This document shows positions 6,906-15,070 of a stretch of 23,182 nucleotides of DNA, piece after piece. The translations under genes were made by a program, and so were the position numbers. The notes under the pieces were generated by a model, which had not been told where the DNA came from, did no database searches, and worked only from the letters and a program-made list of their open reading frames with translations. The stretch spans positions 1-23,182 of the forward strand of contig DFBX01000104.1 in NCBI GenBank assembly GCA_002366795.1. Reading direction: 5' to 3'. The first letter of the stretch is position 1; each line of letters begins with the position of its first letter. This DNA comes from Rhodobacteraceae bacterium UBA3069 (GTDB lineage Bacteria; Pseudomonadota; Alphaproteobacteria; Rhodobacterales; Rhodobacteraceae).

Positions 6906-7832
6906 GCGCAATTGCGAGGGTGCGATGTCAAAGAGTTTGCGGAAAGCATCGGAGAAATGCGCCTGCGAGGAAAACCCTGTCATCTGGGCGATCTCGGCAA
7001 GGGGGATGCGGGTGGTTTCGATCAAATCTTTGCCTGTTTCCAAACGGATGCGTCGATATTCCTCCATCATGGAGCGCCCTGTGGTGTCCCGAAACTGGCG
7101 TTGCAATTGCCGCGCGGACAGGCCGGACAGCGCCGCCAGCTGGTCCTGGTCCAAAGGGTCCGCGATATGCGATTGCATCAGCTCCAACGCCGCCTCGACC
7201 CCATCGGGCAAAAGCCCATAGCGCGCGGAAATCGAGGTCCGCTGAGGGGCCTCGGCGCCGCGCACCTCGGTCTGGATGAACCAGTCCGAGATCCGCCCGG
7301 CAAAGCCCGCGCCATGATCGCGGGCGATGATCGCATGCATCATGTCCAAAGGCGCCGATCCCCCCGCACAGGTGTAGCGGTCGCGGTCGATGACAAAGAG
7401 TTTGCGCTCCAACAACCACGTGCCGGGCAGGGCATCGAAGTCGTCGTAATGATGCCAGTGAACGGTGAAGCGACGGTTTTCCAACAGCCCCGCCTTGGCC
7501 AGAATCACCGCCCCGCCGGAGATGCCGCCCAAGGCGACACCGTTGCGATCCGCCAGTCTGAGCCAGGCGAAAAGCGCGGGGTCCGTGACCCGCGCGGGGG
7601 CGCCGCCCGCCACCACGAAGAGCAGGTCGAAAAGTAGAAAGCTGTCGTGAAAAGACCGGGTCTCGAACAGCGCCCCGACCGAGGAGGTCGCCGTCTTGCC
7701 GGAGGCGGACAGGAGCGTGATGTCATAGCGGATCGTGGGCGAAAACAGGTTCGCCGCACGCAGGGGCTCAAGCGCCGAAGCCGTCGATAAAAGCGCATAT
7801 CCGTCCAGCAGCAGAAAGGCGATTCGTCTCAT
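6885..7832 (-). CDS. GATase1-like AraC-family regulator (GlxA/GbdR type)
   Basis: A 315-residue transcription factor with an N-terminal DJ-1/PfpI-like ligand domain (about 1-170, beginning MRRIAFLLLDGYALLSTASA) and two C-terminal AraC helix-turn-helix motifs (about 215-310: DQLAALSGLSARQLQRQF, then PLAEIAQMTGFSSQAHFSDA). The nucleophile-elbow position reads GGISGGAVILA, so the Cys of true PfpI enzymes is replaced and the domain should bind ligand rather than catalyse. Family members with known ligands (GbdR, SouR, CdhR, DhcR) respond to betaine, sarcosine, carnitine and related N-methyl compounds. It is divergent from mgdABCD with a 21-bp-phased repeat between them, so activating mgd in response to an N-methylated amino acid is the natural inference. 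Its 3' end overlaps the terminator of the convergent gmaS operon. Confidence 0.9.
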   Translation of the reverse strand: MRRIAFLLLDGYALLSTASALEPLRAANLFSPTIRYDITLLSASGKTATSSVGALFETRSFHDSFLLFDLLFVVAGGAPARVTDPALFAWLRLADRNGVALGGISGGAVILAKAGLLENRRFTVHWHHYDDFDALPGTWLLERKLFVIDRDRYTCAGGSAPLDMMHAIIARDHGAGFAGRISDWFIQTEVRGAEAPQRTSISARYGLLPDGVEAALELMQSHIADPLDQDQLAALSGLSARQLQRQFRDTTGRSMMEEYRRIRLETGKDLIETTRIPLAEIAQMTGFSSQAHFSDAFRKLFDIAPSQLRKKTGPA

Positions 7833-7860
7833 GCGCGGACTCCGGCAAGTTTTTCAAAGC

Positions 7861-7895
7861 TATGTCCTGAATTGGAAAGTATATGTCTTGATTGT
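7861..7895. promoter_or_regulatory. Direct-repeat site for an AraC-type regulator, mgd promoter region
   Basis: TATGTCCTGAATTG (7861-7874) and TATGTCTTGATTGT (7882-7895) are direct repeats, identical at 9 of their first 10 bases, with start points 21 bp apart (two helical turns). This is the normal arrangement of AraC-family half-sites. It lies in the 119-bp gap between the divergent GlxA-type regulator and mgdA. A TATACT -10-like hexamer for the regulator gene (minus strand, 7878-7883) falls between the repeats, which would suit autoregulation. Confidence 0.6.
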
Positions 7896-7951
7896 GGAAT
7901 AATAGCCCGAAAATCACCGCTAAAACGGATATGTGACGAAGGAGCGTGTGC

Positions 7952-9202
7952 ATGAAATTCTCTGGTTTCAAAGTCGTGAAAGAGGCCCTGACCGGGCACA
8001 AGGGGTGGAGGCCGCTGTGGCGCAATCCCGACCCCAAACCCGCCTATGACATCGTCATCGTTGGCGGCGGCGGGCATGGTCTGGCGACGGCGTTCTACCT
8101 GGCGAAAACCTTTGGTGCGCTGAACGTCGCGGTGCTGGAAAAGGGCTGGATCGGGTCGGGAAATGCGGGTCGGAACACGACGATCATCCGCTCCAATTAC
8201 CTGTTGCCGGGCAACCAGCCGTTTTACGAATTCTCGATGAAACTCTGGGAAACGCTGGAACAGGACACGAATTTCAACTCGATGGTCAGCCAGCGCGGGA
8301 TCATCAACCTCATTCACACCGACGGGCAACGCGACGCCTATCGCCGGCGCGGCAATGCGATGCGGCTCTCCGGGGCGGATGCGCGTCTTTTGAGCCGCGA
8401 TGAGCTCAAAAAGATGGTGCCGTTTCTCAATTGCGACAACGCGCGTTTTCCGATCAAGGGCGGGCTGATGCAGCCGCGCGCGGGCACGGCGCGTCACGAT
8501 GGCGTGGTCTGGGGCTATGCCCGGGGCGCCGACATGCGCGGTGTGGATATCATCCAGAATTGCGAAGTGACCGGGTTCAGGATCGAAGACGGTCGGGTGC
8601 TGGGGGTCGAAACCTCCAAAGGCTTTATCGGCGCGAAAAAGGTCGGCGTCTCCGTCGCGGGCTCCTCGGGCCGCGTGATGTCCATGGCGGGGATGCGCCT
8701 GCCGATCGAAAGCCATGCGCTTCAGGCCTTTGTGTCCGAGGGTCTCAAACCGACGATCCCCGGCGTGATCACCTTTGGCGCCGGGCATTTTTACGTCAGC
8801 CAATCGGACAAGGGCGGGCTGGTGTTCGGCGGCGATATCGACGGCTACAATTCCTACGCGCAACGCGGCAACCTGCCGGTGGTGGAGGATGTGCTCGAAG
8901 GCGGCATGGCGCTGATGCCGATGATCGGGCGCGCGCGGCTTTTGCGCAGTTGGGGCGGGCTTGTCGATATGTCGATGGACGGCTCGCCGATCATCGACAA
9001 GACCGACATCGACGGCCTCTATTTCAACGGCGCGTGGTGTTACGGCGGGTTCAAGGCGACCCCGGCCGCAGGCTATACATTCGCCCATTTGCTCGCCACA
9101 GATCGCCCGCATGAGACAGTGACCGCCTTCCGGTTTGATCGGTTCAACCGCGGCTATGTCATTGATGAAAAGGGCGTTGGCGCCCAACCCAACCTGCACT
9201 GA
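7952..9202 (+). CDS. mgdA: N-methylglutamate dehydrogenase subunit A (sarcosine-oxidase beta-like)
   Basis: A FAD-binding subunit of about 416 residues, homologous to SoxB of heterotetrameric sarcosine oxidase. It oxidises the N-methyl group of N-methylglutamate, yielding glutamate and a C1 unit. Residues 32-50 form the Rossmann motif (YDIVIVGGGGHGLATAFYL), followed by GSGNAGRNTTIIRSNYLLP. GTARHD around residues 178-183 carries His182, aligned by motif with the histidine that binds FMN covalently in SoxB. A C-terminal GWCYGG-type element is replaced by GAWCYGGFKATPAAG, which fits the FAD-closing loop. ATG 7952 has GAAGGAG at 7938-7944 with 7-nt spacing. The in-frame GTG at 7946 is too close to that Shine-Dalgarno. 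First gene of mgdABCD-folD-purU. Confidence 0.93.
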   Translation: MKFSGFKVVKEALTGHKGWRPLWRNPDPKPAYDIVIVGGGGHGLATAFYLAKTFGALNVAVLEKGWIGSGNAGRNTTIIRSNYLLPGNQPFYEFSMKLWETLEQDTNFNSMVSQRGIINLIHTDGQRDAYRRRGNAMRLSGADARLLSRDELKKMVPFLNCDNARFPIKGGLMQPRAGTARHDGVVWGYARGADMRGVDIIQNCEVTGFRIEDGRVLGVETSKGFIGAKKVGVSVAGSSGRVMSMAGMRLPIESHALQAFVSEGLKPTIPGVITFGAGHFYVSQSDKGGLVFGGDIDGYNSYAQRGNLPVVEDVLEGGMALMPMIGRARLLRSWGGLVDMSMDGSPIIDKTDIDGLYFNGAWCYGGFKATPAAGYTFAHLLATDRPHETVTAFRFDRFNRGYVIDEKGVGAQPNLH

Positions 9203-9211
9203 GGTCCAGAT

Positions 9212-9490
9212 ATGTTGATCCCTCACCCCCTTCTCGGCCTGCGCGACAGTCAGGAATTCACATACTTTGGCGATGCCTCCCTGATGTGGCGCCCCGACCC
9301 GGAGGCACCGGAGGCCGAAGCGGCGTTTTGCGAGTACGTGTTCCTGCGTGACAACCCGGCGGGGGTGCACCGCGAGCTGTGGTTTCACGAACAGGGCGAC
9401 CGGAGCTGGCTGGTCGTCACCCGTGACACCACCACCCATGAAATCCTTGGCGCGGAACTGGCCTCTGACGTGAAGGGAGCCGCGCAATGA
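9212..9490 (+). CDS. mgdB: N-methylglutamate dehydrogenase subunit B (sarcosine-oxidase delta-like)
   Basis: The small subunit, 92 residues, homologous to SoxD. The family signature is recognisable (LIPHPLLGLRDSQEFTYFGDA, then EYVFLRDNPAGVHRELWFHEQGDRSWLVVTRDTTTHEI). SoxD binds zinc through an N-terminal CPxCG motif and a later His-x3-Cys. Here the first motif reads HPLLG (H5, L8) and the second H59-x3-D63, so all three cysteine ligands are gone and only the histidine remains. The fold must be held without that site. It starts 9 nt after the mgdA stop and overlaps mgdC by 4 nt (ATGA at 9487-9490), so translation is coupled. Confidence 0.9.
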   Translation: MLIPHPLLGLRDSQEFTYFGDASLMWRPDPEAPEAEAAFCEYVFLRDNPAGVHRELWFHEQGDRSWLVVTRDTTTHEILGAELASDVKGAAQ

Positions 9491-12432
9491 CTCGTCTTTC
9501 CGGTGGTCTCATCGACCGGTCCAGGCCGCTGAACTTCACTTTCAACGGCATATCTTACACAGGTTTTGAGGGTGACACGCTGGCCTCCGCTTTGCTCGCC
9601 AACGGGGTTCAGCTCATGGGGCGGAGCTTCAAATACCACCGCCCGCGCGGGGTGTTTGCGGCAGGCTCCGAGGAGCCGAATGCCATGGTCGAATTGCGCA
9701 CGGGCGCACGCCAGGAGCCCAACACCCGGGCCACGGTGACGGAGCTGTTCGAGGGGCTGACGGCGCGTTCGCAAAACCACATGGGGCCGCTCCATCGCGA
9801 TTTTCTGGCGGTGAACGACCTGCTGTCGCCCTTCTTCGCGGCGGGGTTCTATTACAAGACCTTCATGTGGCCGAAAGCCTTTTGGGAAAAGCTCTACGAG
9901 CCCGCGATCCGCAAGGCGGCGGGGCTTGGGTCGCTGTCGATGCTGCCCGACCCGGATGACTATGACAAAGGCTTTCTGCATTGCGATCTTCTGGTCATAG
10001 GCGCAGGCGCGGCGGGGCTTGCGGCGGCTTTGGCCGCCGGGCGCGCGGGCGCCGAGGTGATCCTTGCCGATGAGGATTTCGCCCTTGGCGGGCGGCTTGT
10101 GATGGAAGGCGATCTGCTCGATGAAGCGCTCGCCACCGGCTGGGTCGCGACGGTGAAGGCCGAACTTGAGAGCCTGCCGAATGTGCGGATCATGACCCGC
10201 ACCACGGTGTTTGGCGTCTACGATCACGGTATTTTCGGCGCGGTGGAGCGGGTCTCCGATCACCTGCCCACACCGGGCGACAAGGTGCGCCAGACGCTTT
10301 GGCGGATCACCGCGAAACGCACGGTTCTGGCGGCGGGCGCGACCGAACGCCACATGCCCTTTGCCGACAATGACCGCCCCGGCGTGATGCTGGCCGGGGC
10401 CATGCGCGCCTATGCCAATCGCTGGGCGGCAAGCCCGGTGAAACGCGACGACGATGCGATTGCGATTTTCACCAATGGCGATGACGGCCACCGCACGGCG
10501 CTGGATCTGATCGCCAAAGGGGCGAAGGTTCTGGGCGTCATCGACACCCGCGAGACCGCGCCAAAGTTTGGCGATTACGAGGTCTTCGCCGGGGCCACGG
10601 TCACGGGCACCAAAGGGCGGCTGGGGCTGACGTCGATCGAGATCACCCGAGGGGGCCGCTCGGAATGGCATTCCGTCGGCGCGCTTGGGATTGCGGGCGG
10701 GTGGAATCCGAATGTGCATCTGGCCTCGCATCATCGCGGGCGTCCGGTCTGGAACGAGCGTCTTCTGGCCTTTGTGCCAAGCCCTGACGGGCCGAAAGGT
10801 CTGATCCCTGCGGGCGCTGCCGCTGGCAAAGGTGGTACGGCCGAGGCGCTGGAAGACGGCATGGCCGCCGCGATCAAGGCGCTGGCCGAATTGGAGATCT
10901 CAGCCGCCGAGATCAGCCTGCCGAAAGCGGAAAATGCCTCCGCAGAGCAGGTGGCTTTCTGGCATGTTCCGGGTCAGAAGCGGGCTTGGGTGGATTTTCA
11001 AAACGATGTGACCGTCAAGGACATCGCGCTGGCGCATCGGGAAAACATGACGCCGGTCGAGCATCTGAAACGCTGGACCACGCTGGGCATGGCCACGGAT
11101 CAGGGCAAGACCTCGAATGTGTCCGCGCTGGCGGTGATGGCGGAGCTGACGGGCAAGAGCATTCCCGAAACCGGCACGACGATGTTTCGCCCTCCCTATA
11201 CGGGCGTGTCGCTTGCGGTGCTGGGCGGCGGCGATTCGGGGCCTTTGTTCCGGCCGCGCCGTCTGACCCCCACCCATCACTGGGCTGCGGCGCAGGGGGC
11301 CGAATTCGTCGAAGTGGGACCATGGATGCGGGCGCAATATTTCCCGCGAAAGGGCGAGATGCAGTGGCGCGAGAGCGTGGACCGCGAGGTTCTGGCCGTG
11401 CGCGCAGGCGTGGGTCTTTGCGATGTCACCACGCTTGGCAAGATTGACGTGCAGGGGCCGGACGCGGGCGAATTCCTCAACCGAATCTATGCCAACATGA
11501 TGGGCACGCTCAAGGTGGGCAAGGTGCGCTATGGGCTGATGCTGCGCGAGGACGGGCATGCCTATGACGATGGCACCTGCGCGCGGATGGGCGAGGATCA
11601 CTATGTGGTCACCACGACCACGGCGAATGCCGGGCTGGTCTATCGGCAGATGGAATTCGCGCATCAATGCCTCTGGCCGGATCTCGATGTGCAGCTGATT
11701 TCCACCACGGATGCCTGGGCCCAGATCGCCGTGGCAGGGCCGAAATCGCGGGCGCTTTTGTCGCGGATCGTCGATGATTTCGATCTCTCGAATGAGGCGT
11801 TTCCCTTCATGTCCTGCGCCGCTCTGACGATTTGCAACGGCTTGCGGGCGCGTCTGTTCCGCATCTCTTTCTCGGGCGAGTTGGCCTATGAGCTCGCGGT
11901 GCCCGCGCGCTATGGCCATGCCTTGATGGCGCGGCTGATGGAGATGGGCGCGGATCTGGGCGTGACGCCTTACGGGACCGAGGCGCTGGCGGTGCTCAGG
12001 ATCGAAAAAGGCCATGCGGCCGGGGCGGAACTGAACGGTCAGACCACGGCACAGATGCTGGGTCTGGGCAAAATGGTCTCGGTCAAAAAGGACAGTATCG
12101 GTGCGGTGATGTCGCGGCGCGAAGGGCTGGCGGCGGACACACGGCGGCTCGTGGGGTTCCGATCCGCCGATCCGCAAACGCAGATCATGGCGGGCTCCCA
12201 TCTTTTCCCGGAAGGGGCCGAACAGAATATGGCGACAGATCAGGGCTGGATCACGTCGGCCTGTTATTCGCCACATATGAAGGGCTATATCGCGCTTGGG
12301 CTCCTCGAAGACGGGGCGGCGCGTCTGGGCGAGGTCGTGGTAGCGGCCAATCCGCTCGAAGGACAGGCTATGAAACTCGAAGTGGTCTCTGCCCATTTCG
12401 TCGATCCCGAAGGAGGACGTCTGCGTGATTGA
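9487..12432 (+). CDS. mgdC: N-methylglutamate dehydrogenase subunit C (sarcosine-oxidase alpha-like, large)
   Basis: The 981-residue large subunit, homologous to SoxA. An N-terminal ferredoxin-like domain (about 12-100: FNGISYTGFEGDTLASALLA, SFKYHRPRGVFAAG, EEPNAMVEL) lacks the four cysteines of a 2Fe-2S cluster, as in SoxA. A dinucleotide-binding domain follows (LLVIGAGAAGLAAALAAGRA, about 167-186; then LAAGATERHMPFADNDRPGV). The C-terminal part (about 600-975) is a GcvT-like folate-binding domain with AQYFPRKGEMQWRESVDREV and AVRAGVGLCDVTTLGKIDVQ. The folate domain suggests the released C1 unit can be captured as methylene-THF, which fits folD and purU downstream. It overlaps mgdB by 4 nt and mgdD by 8 nt. 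Confidence 0.94.
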   Translation: MTRLSGGLIDRSRPLNFTFNGISYTGFEGDTLASALLANGVQLMGRSFKYHRPRGVFAAGSEEPNAMVELRTGARQEPNTRATVTELFEGLTARSQNHMGPLHRDFLAVNDLLSPFFAAGFYYKTFMWPKAFWEKLYEPAIRKAAGLGSLSMLPDPDDYDKGFLHCDLLVIGAGAAGLAAALAAGRAGAEVILADEDFALGGRLVMEGDLLDEALATGWVATVKAELESLPNVRIMTRTTVFGVYDHGIFGAVERVSDHLPTPGDKVRQTLWRITAKRTVLAAGATERHMPFADNDRPGVMLAGAMRAYANRWAASPVKRDDDAIAIFTNGDDGHRTALDLIAKGAKVLGVIDTRETAPKFGDYEVFAGATVTGTKGRLGLTSIEITRGGRSEWHSVGALGIAGGWNPNVHLASHHRGRPVWNERLLAFVPSPDGPKGLIPAGAAAGKGGTAEALEDGMAAAIKALAELEISAAEISLPKAENASAEQVAFWHVPGQKRAWVDFQNDVTVKDIALAHRENMTPVEHLKRWTTLGMATDQGKTSNVSALAVMAELTGKSIPETGTTMFRPPYTGVSLAVLGGGDSGPLFRPRRLTPTHHWAAAQGAEFVEVGPWMRAQYFPRKGEMQWRESVDREVLAVRAGVGLCDVTTLGKIDVQGPDAGEFLNRIYANMMGTLKVGKVRYGLMLREDGHAYDDGTCARMGEDHYVVTTTTANAGLVYRQMEFAHQCLWPDLDVQLISTTDAWAQIAVAGPKSRALLSRIVDDFDLSNEAFPFMSCAALTICNGLRARLFRISFSGELAYELAVPARYGHALMARLMEMGADLGVTPYGTEALAVLRIEKGHAAGAELNGQTTAQMLGLGKMVSVKKDSIGAVMSRREGLAADTRRLVGFRSADPQTQIMAGSHLFPEGAEQNMATDQGWITSACYSPHMKGYIALGLLEDGAARLGEVVVAANPLEGQAMKLEVVSAHFVDPEGGRLRD

Positions 12433-12994
12433 ACCTGTGACTGATCTTGCTCCTATCACCGCTTTGGGTGGCACTGTGCCGCGTTCAGAAATCTTTGGCG
12501 CGCTGACCCTTTCGGAAAACGCGGGTCTGGCGCTGGCCTCTCTGGCACTGCGCAAAGATCAGGAGATGCCGAAGCCCTTTGGCCTGCCGCTGCCAGAGGT
12601 TGGCAAGGCCGTGTCCATGGGCGGATTGGCTGCCTTCTGGACCGGGCGGGGGCAATGGATGATCGAGGCGGCGGGCCGGGGCGAGACGGATTTCGCCGCC
12701 GCGTTGAAGGCGGAGGTGCCCAAGGCCTGCGTCTCCGAGCAGACCGACGGCTGGGTCGCGTTTGACATCGCCTCGACGCAAGGAGCGGCACCGATCGAGG
12801 CGCTGATGGCGCGGCTCGTCAATCTCGACAGCACGGGCTTTGGTCCCGGCTGTGCGACGCGGACGGGGCTTGAACATATGAGCGTTTTCGTGATCCGTCG
12901 CTCGGAGGACCGTCTCACCGTCATGGGGATGCGGACATTTGCCGATGCGTTGTGGCACGCTTTGGCTGTGACGGCCCGCCGCCTGGACGATTAA
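12425..12994 (+). CDS. mgdD: N-methylglutamate dehydrogenase subunit D (sarcosine-oxidase gamma-like)
   Basis: The 189-residue fourth subunit, homologous to SoxG, a degenerate GcvT-like domain that caps the complex. Family-like features are LGGTVPRSEIFGALTLSENAGLALASL near the N-terminus and a C-terminal HMSVFVIRRSEDRLTVMGMRTFADALWHAL. The start is GTG 12425, which lies within the last codons of mgdC and follows AGGAGG (12411-12416) by 8 nt. No ATG is better placed. It completes the SoxBDAG-like order of mgdABCD. folD begins 34 nt later. SoxG proteins are poorly conserved, so identity rests partly on position. Confidence 0.9.
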   Translation: MIEPVTDLAPITALGGTVPRSEIFGALTLSENAGLALASLALRKDQEMPKPFGLPLPEVGKAVSMGGLAAFWTGRGQWMIEAAGRGETDFAAALKAEVPKACVSEQTDGWVAFDIASTQGAAPIEALMARLVNLDSTGFGPGCATRTGLEHMSVFVIRRSEDRLTVMGMRTFADALWHALAVTARRLDD

Positions 12995-13028
12995 GAAACC
13001 TCGGCAGACAGAGGAATGGAGAACTGAC

Positions 13029-13946
13029 ATGACCGCACAGATCATCGATGGCAAGGCTTTTGCCGCCAGGGTTCGCGAAAAAGTGGCGCTTCATATGGCG
13101 TGGCTCAAGGAGGTGCATGGGATCACCCCCGGCTTGGCCGTGGTGCTGGTGGGCGAAGACCCCGCCTCCGAGGTTTACGTCCGCAACAAGGGCAAGCAGA
13201 CCGTGGAATGCGGGATGAATTCCTATGAGCACAAGCTCTCGGATCAGACCTCCGAGGCAGATTTGCTGGCGCTGATTGAGCGGCTCAATGCCGACCCGGA
13301 TGTGCATGGCATTCTGGTGCAATTGCCGCTGCCCGGTCATCTGGACGAGGGTCTGGTGATCAACGCGATCGACCCGGCGAAAGACGTGGACGGGTTTCAT
13401 ATTTCCAATGTCGGCCGTCTTGCGACCGGGCAAAAGAGCATGGTGCCCTGTACGCCTCTGGGCTGTCTGATGATGCTGCGCGATCATCACGGCAGCCTGT
13501 CGGGGCTCAATGCGGTGGTGGTCGGGCGCTCCAATATCGTGGGCAAGCCGATGGCGCAGCTTTTGCTGCGTGACAGCTGCACCGTGACCGTCGCCCACAG
13601 CCGTACGAAGGACATCGAAGAGGTCTGTCGCCGCGCCGATATTCTCGTCGCCGCCGTGGGCCGGGCGCAGATGATCAAGGGCGATTGGGTCAAACCCGGC
13701 GCGACGGTGATCGACGTGGGGATCAACCGGGTGGACGCGCCGGAAAAGGGGCTGCGCGACGACGGCAGCGTCAAAACCCGTCTTGTCGGCGATGTCGAAT
13801 TCGACAGTGCGGCGCAGGTCGCGGGCGCGATCACGCCGGTGCCGGGCGGGGTCGGCCCGATGACCATCGCTTGCCTTTTGGCCAATACCGTCACGGCGTG
13901 TTGCCGGACCCATGGCCTGCCGGAGCCGGACGGGCTCACAGCCTGA
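13029..13946 (+). CDS. folD: Bifunctional methylenetetrahydrofolate dehydrogenase/methenyl-THF cyclohydrolase
   Basis: Converts 5,10-methylene-THF to 10-formyl-THF with NADP+. The 305-residue protein is normal in length. It has EVYVRNKGKQTVECGM with catalytic Lys56, ILVQLPLPGHLD, IDPAKDVDGFHISNVG, VVVGRSNIVGKPMAQLLL (NADP-binding region) and the C-terminal TPVPGGVGPMTIACLLANT signature. It follows mgdD by 34 nt with a GGAG Shine-Dalgarno, so it belongs to the mgd operon. The operon presumably uses it to oxidise C1 units produced by MgdABCD and Dmm. This may be a second, dedicated copy alongside a housekeeping folD; the window alone cannot show that. Confidence 0.96.
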   Translation: MTAQIIDGKAFAARVREKVALHMAWLKEVHGITPGLAVVLVGEDPASEVYVRNKGKQTVECGMNSYEHKLSDQTSEADLLALIERLNADPDVHGILVQLPLPGHLDEGLVINAIDPAKDVDGFHISNVGRLATGQKSMVPCTPLGCLMMLRDHHGSLSGLNAVVVGRSNIVGKPMAQLLLRDSCTVTVAHSRTKDIEEVCRRADILVAAVGRAQMIKGDWVKPGATVIDVGINRVDAPEKGLRDDGSVKTRLVGDVEFDSAAQVAGAITPVPGGVGPMTIACLLANTVTACCRTHGLPEPDGLTA

Positions 13947-14026
13947 AACAACGATAAAACAAAAACAATACACATACCAACATCGGGGCCGCACGTCAGG
14001 GGAGTGCTTCCCATCTGGAGAAAACC

Positions 14027-14911
14027 ATGACGAAATACTGTCTCACCGTGACCTGCCCGACCAAGCGCGGGATTGTCGCGGCCATCGCCACTTTCCTCGC
14101 GGAGCATGGCTGTAACATCACCGACAGCTCGCAATTTGACGACGTGGAAACGGGTCGGTTTTTCATGCGGGTGAGCTTTGTCTCGGAAGAGGGGGCGGGG
14201 CAGGCGGCGCTCGACACGGAGTTCGCCGCCATTGCCGAAGACTTCGGCATGACCTTCGCCTTCCACGACGAGAGCGTGAAGATGAAGGTGGTGATCATGG
14301 TGAGCCGGTTCGGGCATTGCCTGAACGATCTTTTGTACCGTGTGCGGATCGGCGCCCTGCCGGTGGAGATTGTCGCGGTGATTTCAAATCACATGGATTA
14401 TCAAAAGGTTGTGGTGAATAGTGACATCCCGTTCCATTGCATCAAAGTTACCAGGGAGAACAAGCCGGAGGCCGAGGCCGCGATCATGAAAGTGGTCGAG
14501 GACGCCGGCGCGGAGCTGATCGTCCTGGCGCGTTACATGCAGATCCTGTCAGATGAGATGTGCACGAAAATGTCGGGCCGGATCATCAACATCCACCACT
14601 CCTTCCTGCCGTCCTTCAAGGGGGCGAACCCCTATAAACAGGCCTATGCGCGCGGCGTGAAACTGATCGGGGCGACGTCGCATTATGTGACGGCGGATCT
14701 CGACGAGGGGCCGATCATCGAACAGGACACGGTGCGGATCACCCATGCGCAAAGCCCGGAGGATTACGTCTCTTTGGGGCGCGATGTGGAAAGCCAGGTT
14801 CTGGCCCGCGCCATTCATGCCCATGCCAACCACCGGGTGTTTTTGAACGGCAATAAAACCGTGGTGTTTCAGGCATCTCCCGGTAGCTATTCGTCGGAAC
14901 GGATGGGGTGA
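14027..14911 (+). CDS. purU: Formyltetrahydrofolate deformylase
   Basis: Hydrolyses 10-formyl-THF to formate and THF, regenerating folate and giving formate for energy. The 294 residues carry an N-terminal ACT domain (about 3-85, CLTVTCPTKRGIVAAIATFL) and a formyltransferase-like catalytic domain. The latter has INIHHSFLPSFKGANPYKQA around 187-206 (H190) and GATSHYVTADLDEGPIIEQD around 215-234 (D226). The ATG is preceded by GGAG (14017-14020) and a 6-nt spacer. The 80-nt gap after folD is A-rich and holds no gene. Lying beside folD and mgd, it probably works in dissimilatory C1 oxidation rather than only in purine-linked formate supply. Confidence 0.95.
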   Translation: MTKYCLTVTCPTKRGIVAAIATFLAEHGCNITDSSQFDDVETGRFFMRVSFVSEEGAGQAALDTEFAAIAEDFGMTFAFHDESVKMKVVIMVSRFGHCLNDLLYRVRIGALPVEIVAVISNHMDYQKVVVNSDIPFHCIKVTRENKPEAEAAIMKVVEDAGAELIVLARYMQILSDEMCTKMSGRIINIHHSFLPSFKGANPYKQAYARGVKLIGATSHYVTADLDEGPIIEQDTVRITHAQSPEDYVSLGRDVESQVLARAIHAHANHRVFLNGNKTVVFQASPGSYSSERMG

Positions 14912-14918
14912 GCACTGG

Positions 14919-14933
14919 TCTGGTGGAACCAGA
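14919..14933. promoter_or_regulatory. FadR-type operator upstream of the GntR gene
   Basis: TCTGGT-GGA-ACCAGA is a perfect dyad with a 3-nt centre. It contains TGGT-N3-ACCA, which fits the TNGT-N3-ACNA operator pattern of FadR/FCD-type GntR regulators. It starts 7 nt after the purU stop and lies about 200 bp before the regulator start. A matching element occurs on the other side of the gene. Confidence 0.55.
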
Positions 14934-14958
14934 TCAAAAGGTCCGGGGGACCTTTTGA
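14934..14958. repeat. Perfect 25-nt inverted repeat after purU
   Basis: TCAAAAGGTCC (14934-14944) and GGACCTTTTGA (14948-14958) are exact mirror arms around GGG. As RNA this is an 11-bp hairpin just downstream of purU. It lacks a T-tract beyond the stem, but its descending arm contains TTTT, so it could act as a terminator for the mgd operon or as an operator. Confidence 0.6.
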
Positions 14959-15017
14959 AAGTGCGAACGCTCCCGCACACCTGCGGGCGCCGGGCAAATT
15001 CTCCACATTCTTCGAAC

Positions 15018-15045
15018 AAGACGCGCGGTGTTTCCGCGCGTCTTT
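15018..15045 (+). terminator. Probable rho-independent terminator after mgd-folD-purU
   Basis: AAGACGCGCGG (15018-15028) pairs with CCGCGCGTCTT (15034-15044) around TGTTT. The 11-bp stem is very GC-rich but only three T residues end it. It is about 105 nt after the purU stop and before the GntR gene. Confidence 0.65.
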
Positions 15046-15070
15046 GCATGGGCGCAAAGCACAGCCTCTG

